Below, piece after piece: positions 58,201 through 64,000 of a stretch of 64,000 nucleotides of DNA (position 1 is its first letter; the number at the start of each line of letters is the position of its first letter). This stretch comes from Ryuthela nishihirai (lineage: Eukaryota > Arthropoda > Arachnida > Araneae > Heptathelidae). The stretch is from the NCBI GenBank assembly GCA_038380435.1, contig JAWZYU010000056.1, positions 744,001 through 808,000 on the forward strand, given 5' to 3'. Below the pieces are notes generated by a model, which made no database searches, was not told the DNA's origin, and was given only the letters and a program-made list of their open reading frames with translations. Both the position numbers and the translations under genes were made by a program.

Positions 58201-59118
58201 TATTAAAGAAAATTTGATTTATTTCTAAAATTTATATATACACTCTCATCAATCTAAAAGCTATTACAAAAATTAGGATTTCTTTTAAACCATTGGTGTT
58301 TGCCATTGGAGAACTAATTTTAAATTAATCAAGATTTAGTGTTATTGTAACTAAGAATGGTTTCCATAATTGAAAACTGATATATAGGGTGAAAAATTGA
58401 TGATTCTTACTCCCCCCCCACCTCCAAAAAAAAAAAAGGTTGAAATTATTATTTCTAATATATTGATAAGTAATCTTAGTTGAATAAATGAATGGAAAAT
58501 ACATTCAATAGGAGCTTGTGCTCAAATAAATGTGTTCTAATTAATCTGCAAAACATAATCACTTTGCATTAAATCTTTCATTTGAAAAGTATTGATAAAA
58601 TTTCCTAGATTCAAATGTATCAGAATATCATCCAATATTTTCTTTTAAAAATGTTTATCTAGAAAAAATATATGTTTTGATTTCATAGTATATCAATAGA
58701 ATATTTAAAATCAACCAGAGAAATTATTTTTTGCATTGTCACTTTTATCCATATAAGTATGTTAGGAATTATTATTTTAGTAGATACCTCCTCTCCTATT
58801 GCTTCTTTTAATAAGTGACTGATTTTAGAATCGAAGAGTTTAAGTTTGGATAATTGGTCTTTTTTTTTTATGCAGGTTTTTTTGTGTTATTTAATTTAAT
58901 GTTTATGCATAGAACCATATTAGTTTGCATTATTTTAATTGTATGAAATATCAATGTAGATAATAAAAAAGCAAGTTTCTCAAAGTTTCCAAGTAGTCAT
59001 TTTAAATGTATTGAAGTAAAAAACATTGCTTAAAAATAAAAATCATTCTGATAAAATAATGTAAATGCAGCTGTAACTTTTAAAAATTTAAGTGTTTTTT
59101 TTATAAAATTGAAAAAAA
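58201..59118. other. Intron 8 stretch; nothing recognised
   Basis: AT-rich with short C and A runs near 58411-58438. No coding or repeat-family signal. Confidence 0.35.
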
Positions 59119-59812
59119 GTACAGGAGTATCCACTAAATAAATCAGCACTTTGAAGTCGATTCTAATTTTGGAGGAAAAATTTCTTGAGCTGGGTGGGAT
59201 ATGAACCCACGACCTCCTGATTACATGTCAGGTGCTCTGGACCACTGAGCTAGCAGCCACTGATCAAGATCTCCTGAGCACCTGGGGGTGGGGGTGGCTC
59301 AGTTGGTAACGCGTCAGGCTCATAATCTGTAGTTCCCAGGTTCGAGTCCCAGTTGGGTCAGCGTTGAGATTTATCTCCGCAAAATTCCCCGCCCTGCCCA
59401 CGGTCAATAGGGGACACCGATGGGCTTGGAAAGTCGGATAGGACGTTAAGCCGTGGCCCCGTGTGCGGGAGAGCCATACCCTGTGCACGTTAAAGAACAC
59501 GCTGGATGGCCTTGACGGGAGGCTACCATCTGTCTCCCAACAACTGTTCCAGTGGGTCCCCTCCCACAACATTCTCTGAGCCTTCGGGGTCCATGTGACC
59601 TGGCCATTTAGCCCATGGTGTGCAAAAAGTGCCACTCAGAGGTAAAACAACCCAAACTGAGCACCTCACATGTTATCAGGAGGTCGTGGGTTCGTATCCC
59701 AGCCGGCTCAAGACAACTTTTCCTCCAAAATTAGAATCGACTTCAAAGTGCTGATTTATTTAGTGGATGTTGAACAGTCGAGTTTATATCATTATTTATT
59801 GTACAGGAGTAT
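59119..59812 (+). repeat. tRNA-derived foldback retroposon, copy 2, split by SINE-A
   Basis: Left arm from 59131 (CCACTAAATAAATCAGCACT) and right arm ending 59766 are inverted over ~110 bp at above 90% identity. The left arm, read on the - strand, is a fuller tRNA-like unit: CTAGCTCAGTGGTC (A box), CCTGACATGTAATCAGG (anticodon-like stem-loop), GGGTTCATATCCC (B box). The right arm is followed by a 34-base AT-rich tail (59767-59800). A perfect 12-bp TSD GTACAGGAGTAT lies at 59119-59130 and 59801-59812. Tail plus long TSD indicate LINE-type retroposition rather than cut-and-paste. Confidence 0.82.
59284..59656 (+). repeat. SINE-A in the loop of the foldback element
   Basis: TSD CTGAGCACCT at 59274-59283 and 59657-59666. 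A short internal deletion removes GCCGCCGTCC. Confidence 0.94.
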
Positions 59813-59879
59813 ATTGAAATTATTTTTAAGGCTAGTAGTTGCTTGATTTCTCATGTTCAATATCTCTAAAACATTTCAG

Positions 59880-59952
59880 CTTAAAAAGAAAAATTTGCTG
59901 GAAAAGTATGATGAAGAAATTGAGGGTCAAAAAAAGAAAACATTTAAATTAG
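59880..59952 (+). CDS. SART1: SART1 exon 9 (last in window)
   Basis: Acceptor AAAACATTTCAG, donor TTAG/GTAAGT. It codes LKKKNLLEKYDEEIEGQKKK then TFKL plus one base. LxKYDEExEGxxxxxFxL is conserved in SART1 just before the DUF-like central region. The next exon must lie beyond 64000; no candidate was found in 59953-64000. Confidence 0.94.
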
Positions 59953-60258
59953 GTAAGTTTTAAATCTTAACAAAGAGTTGCAAAAAATATGTTCTTTTAT
60001 ACTGAATAGAAGAGAAACTCCTAATATTGATCAAATGGCCCAATTCATGTAAACACAGAAGCATAAAAAGATCACTCTGTCACCCAGAATTGTAATTTCC
60101 TAGTTAAGCACCAGTTCTACCAGTTAAACTAAGGGCAGGGACAATTCACACTTAAGTAAAGTTATGAAGGAAAGCATAAGGTGCTTTCCCTTTGTTCAGT
60201 TGTCGGGATGCACATATATACTAAACTAACAAGGAATTGAAGTAATTTTGATACAGCG

Positions 60259-60468
60259 AGCCGTCCCATGGCCGAGTGGTTAGCGCGCTTGGCTACTGAT
60301 CTAAGGGACCTGGGTTCGAGCCCCGGATAAGGCATGGATGTTCGTGTTGTTTATCTGCTGAGGTCCTGCCATCCTCACAGACCTTCTACTATGGCATATA
60401 AACTGACAGGCTCGTGTCAGACCTCTGTGGCAAGCAGCTGCTTGAGGGGTTATTTATTTTTTATTATT
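60259..60468 (+). repeat. SINE-B, full length
   Basis: Starts AGCCGTCCCATGGCCGAGTG and ends in GGTTATTTATTTTTTATTATT. TSD not clear. Confidence 0.93.
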
Positions 60469-60687
60469 ATGCATCATGTATAGAACAGAAGAAGAGCACA
60501 CTTTTATTTAATGATGACATAATCCAGTTCATAGAAATAGGCAGGTGTGGAAAAAAAAGCCATCATTCCAATTTTTGCTCATACTTGACTATTTTGAAGA
60601 ACTGGACTGTCAGGAGTAACAGTTAGTTTCTTTTCTGTTCTATATATTAAAAAAAGCCAGTCTGTAATGGTGATTAGGTTGTGGATG

Positions 60688-60714
60688 CCCCCCCCCCCCC
60701 CCCCCCCCCCCCCC
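60688..60714. repeat. Homopolymer run of 27 C
   Basis: Uninterrupted C run between GGATG and TTATTCC. Length in the source assembly may be unreliable. Confidence 0.9.
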
Positions 60715-60755
60715 TTATTCCCTCAGCACATAGCTGACTTTACTTTGTTTCTGTG

Positions 60756-61139
60756 GGGCGGGGGTGGCTCAGTCGGTAGCGCGCCAGACTCGTAATCTGT
60801 AGTTCCCAGGTTTGAGTCCCAGCTGGGTCAGCATTGAGATTTATCTCCGCAAAATTCCCCGCCCTGCCCACAGTCAGTAGGGGACACCGATGGGCTTGGA
60901 AAGGCCGCCGTCCGTCGGATGGGACGTTAAGCCATGGCCCCGTGTGTGGGAGAGCCATACCCTGTGCACGTTAAAGAACACGCTGGATGGCCTTGACGGG
61001 AGGCTACCATCTGTCTCCCAACAGCTGTTCCAGTGGGTCCCCTCCCCCAACCTTCTCTGAGCCTTCGGGGTCCATGTGACCTGGCCATTTAGCCCATGGT
61101 GTGCAAAAAAGTGCCGCTCAGAGGTAAAACAACCCAACC
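60756..61139 (+). repeat. SINE-A, full length
   Basis: TSD TTGTTTCTGTG at 60745-60755 and 61140-61150. Confidence 0.95.
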
Positions 61140-62649
61140 TTGTTTCTGTGTGCATACTGGTTTAAAGATTCTCAATCATGCTCTTGGCAACAACAGTCAT
61201 CTCCTAAATGAATATTTTAATTTATTCATTTACTAATGATTGCTGTGATATTTTGAGATGTTACATGTGTGTATTATATAAGATAAAAGAGATAGCTGGG
61301 AAAATTATACTGGATGGCTGACAGTGTCATTTTGTTAGCAGTTGTATGTAATTCAGCTATTTAGGCATAGCACGTGTTTCTGGTAAAGACTTAAGTAGTA
61401 AATTTTAATTAAATCTTTTAATTTTTGCATAGCTAAAAAGTTTGCTTGTACTTTTTTTTTATATTAGTCAGAATAAATGTTAATTTTTAGTAATTTTGTG
61501 ATTAACACTTTTATAATGGGGAAATCTGATGAAAGTAAATAAGTTCCGTTTAACCCTTGCAGCTCTCCATTGCTTATGAAGGCAAATGCCATATTTCAGC
61601 TGTAAGCCTGATGATAACAGAAATACAGGGTGATTATAATTAAACTGACGGTATTCAGAGCGACGTAGAGAAGGATCTACTCGACGGATCACAGCGAAAA
61701 GTGGTGGATACCTTAATAAGAACATGGGGTATAGAATTACAAATAAAAAGATTAGTTAGTGTTACTGCCACCAGGTGGCATGGGTGCACTATTACAAAGA
61801 AAATACCAAGTTGAATAAACAATCTTTATTTTACAAATCAAGATTCTCAATATGTGAACCATTCGTGTGCAAAATGTGCTGGAAACAATACACCATGGTC
61901 CACAGTTGCTTGAAACATGTTTTGGGGAATGGCTGCAACATGCTGTGTTATTATTGTTCTCAGTTCAGCAAAGCTCTGCTTTTCAAATAACCCCATAACC
62001 AAAAATCACATGGGTTTATTTGGGGGAACATGGTGGCCAAGTATTGGGTATATGGGGTGGTACCCCATCCTGCATGAAGGTTATGGAGTCTAAGCTATTT
62101 CTTTGTTGCAAAGTCGGAATAATATTGCGGTGGATTAAGATGCACGGGGTCTTAAGGTGTGATCTCAACAAAAATGGTCCAATTATAAAGTTTGCTGTAG
62201 ACCCACACCTTACAGTTACGTAGTCGCAGTGTAGGGGCACAACATGTAGATGTGTAGGTTCCCATATTCGGCAGTTGTGCATATTAGCTGATCCATATAG
62301 GAAAAAATGCGCCTCATCAGTCTATAAGACTTTTGAAGACCACATGTCGTCGAGCTGCATCCCCGCCAGAAATTGCAAAGCGAAATTGGTTCCCTGTTCA
62401 GGTCGTGTAGTTGCAGCTTCTGCACCCTATAAATTTTATTAGGATACCATTTCAGGATGGACCGTATAATTTTACGGACAGTTGACCGTGGAAGTTGCAG
62501 TTGTCAGGATACCTGTCTCGCACTAACTATGAGTAGTTCTGATTGCGACTTGAGCCAGGTGGGATCTGAACCCATTTCTGCAATGGTAAGTGTGATGTCT
62601 TCCGCAATGTTTTCTGCAACAGGCCACCAGCCTCTATCCAGAGCCACAC

Positions 62650-63775
62650 TGTAACGCTCCAAAGAAATGAAATACTTTTAAAGTTTGGACCCTTTGTCTG
62701 ATCCAGTTATTTTTATACTCTGGATAGCTGAGTCGGGCGCCAGGCAATAATTGACAGATTGCCAAAAATAAAGTTTAATTAGGGTTCGAAATACCAGCGA
62801 ACGTTAATGAGTAAGAATTCAAAAATATTAAATGATTGTCAAAATTTGGGGTGGGGGTGGCTCAATCAGTAGCGCGCCAGGCTCGTAATCTGCAGTTCCC
62901 AGGTTCGAGTCCCAGCTGGGTCAGCGTTGAGATTTATCTCCGCAAAATTCCCCGCCCTGCCCACGGTCAGTAGGGGACACCGATGGGCTTGGAAAGGCCA
63001 CCGTCCGTCAGATGGGACGTTAAGCCGTGGCCCCGTGTGCGGGAGAGCCATACCCTGTGCATGTTAAAGAACACGCTGGATGGCCTTGACGGGAGGCTAC
63101 CATATGTCTCCCAACAGCTGTTCCAGTGGGTCCCCTCCCCTAACCTTCTCTGAGCCTTCGGGGTCCATGTGACCTGGCCATTTAGCCCATGGTGTGTAAA
63201 AAAGTGCCGCTCAGAGGTAAAACAACCCAAATTGTCAAAATTTTATGTTAATGCTAATCAAAACAAACTAACGTTGCTCAAGAGAAAAAAATTAGTAAAG
63301 ATTCAAAAGGTTTAAATAACAAACAATTTATTTCCAAAAAGCACTCACCAAAACTAAAGAAGATACTACATCATTTCTTACTACAAACATCTTCAACAAA
63401 CTCCAAACTAAAACTGATCTCTAAACTGTGTTTTGCTCTACTACTCTCTCTACTATCTTCTGTGCTACTGTGACAACATGTCACCAGGTTATAACAAGAG
63501 GGACAAAGCTCGCATGTGTCATGTTGCACGCTGGGAAAGACATTTGCATAAATTGATGAGTGGCGCAAGCTATGATGCAAGAGGGGGCATGTCCTTGTAC
63601 GTGCGCTTTAGCAGGTGACAGTCGGAAGTTCGGAGTTGTGCATGCGCAACTCCTAACTCTTGGAAACGAGCGCTGTGATGCCAAAAAGGAAATAAAAATC
63701 CCCAAAATGATAAATATAATGTAAATTAAGCAAAACTGTTTAAGGTAAAGTAAAAGTGAATGAGGGGGCATCACA
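62650..63775 (-). mobile_element. Solo LTR, copy 3, inside the mariner-like element
   Basis: Starts TGTAACGCTCC and ends GGGGGCATCACA on the + strand, with ACAC at 62646-62649 and 63776-63779. Same family and orientation as copy 1. It carries a SINE-A at 62848-63230, making a three-level nest. Confidence 0.95.
62848..63230 (+). repeat. SINE-A inside solo LTR copy 3
   Basis: 13-bp TSD ATTGTCAAAATTT at 62835-62847 and 63231-63243. The LTR text is otherwise continuous with copy 1. Confidence 0.96.
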
Positions 63776-64000
63776 ACACCCAACTCACCTGTTTCTTCGA
63801 ATTTCTGTATCATGTTATTCAGTCCATTTAGCGACAAAGGTCCTTTCCTTATATCTTTCAGACGACAATATTCATTAAATGCAGCGGCGGCATTACTGCC
63901 ATTTTGGTAAAAGAGTTTCACTAGCAAAGCTCGGTCCTTCTTGCAGGTATCTATGGTTCCTTCTAGCGATTACAGGGAAGACATCACATTTTATTGTGTG

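Larger units (their letters stand above)
61624..64000 (-). mobile_element. Mariner-like transposon with DUF4817-type N-terminus, broken, partial
   Basis: The left terminus CAGGGTGATTATAATTAAAC follows TA at 61624-61625; the other end is beyond the window. The transposase is on the - strand. An N-terminal helix-turn-helix of DUF4817 type (VKLFYQNGSNAAAAF, then KFEETGELGV) lies at 63924-63778. After a solo LTR follow LPRSTVRKIIRSILKWYP near 62490-62437, YRVQKLQLHDLNREP near 62430-62390, MHNCRIWE near 62282, and QQRNSLDSITFMQDGVPPHI near 62115-62055 (the FMQDGxPPHI second catalytic Asp). Stops and frameshifts are present. Confidence 0.88.

Noticed and set aside
1..64000. CRISPR array, operon or phage-like structures
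   Set aside because: No regularly spaced short repeats with unique spacers, no compact gene clusters; introns and eukaryotic retroelements throughout.

Overview
The window is eukaryotic genomic DNA, AT-rich, with long repeat-filled introns and no prokaryotic features. I read it as an arthropod and most likely a chelicerate (spider-like) genome. That placement is an inference from the repeat community (DUF4817-type mariner transposases, Tc1-like, RTE-like, Jockey-like and Penelope-like elements, and abundant tRNA-headed SINEs); no marker in the sequence settles the species.

One host gene is recognisable: the 5' part of SART1/SNU66, a U4/U6.U5 tri-snRNP protein, on the + strand. Nine coding exons lie at 3321-4134, 12508-12577, 23824-23876, 30651-30801, 38579-38684, 43207-43284, 47505-47601, 55806-55945 and 59880-59952. 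They join in frame through GT-AG junctions and give 527 codons plus one base. The gene continues past the right edge. The introns run from 3.9 to 11.2 kb and hold everything else.

Two SINE families dominate. 'SINE-A' (local name, about 385 bp: tRNA-like head, conserved middle domain, AACCC-type tail) has about 27 copies or fragments. 'SINE-B' (about 210 bp: class-II-tRNA-like head, a CAAGCAGCTGCTTG palindrome, TATTT tail) has about 15. Many copies keep exact 9-14 bp target-site duplications.

Layout. 1-2200: decayed Jockey/R1-like LINE on the - strand. 2200-3320: upstream region of SART1. Intron 1: an old DNA transposon with an RTE-like LINE inside, and a tRNA-derived foldback retroposon. Intron 2: a MITE, a degenerate ~120-bp tandem array and a Tc1-like element. 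Intron 3: a solo LTR and a second foldback. Intron 4: Tc1 remnants and a dimeric SINE-A. Intron 5: a 2.34-kb element with CACTG termini encoding a broken Cys-rich protein. Intron 6: Tc1 remnants and a hAT-like MITE. Intron 7: a mariner relic with a SINE inside a 200-bp direct duplication, a long RTE-like LINE, and a Penelope-like element broken by a Tc1-like element and a solo LTR. Intron 8: a DNA transposon with 8-bp TSD and a second copy of the intron-1 foldback family. Intron 9: a DUF4817-type mariner broken by a solo LTR that itself carries a SINE-A.

The insertions nest up to three deep, so the window gives a relative order of activity. SINE-A, SINE-B and the LTR family are the younger layers; the DNA transposons, the Penelope-like element and a diverged set of SINE-A copies are older. 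The most interesting items are the tRNA-derived foldback retroposons, the CACTG-ended Cys-rich element, and the 200-bp duplication around one SINE.
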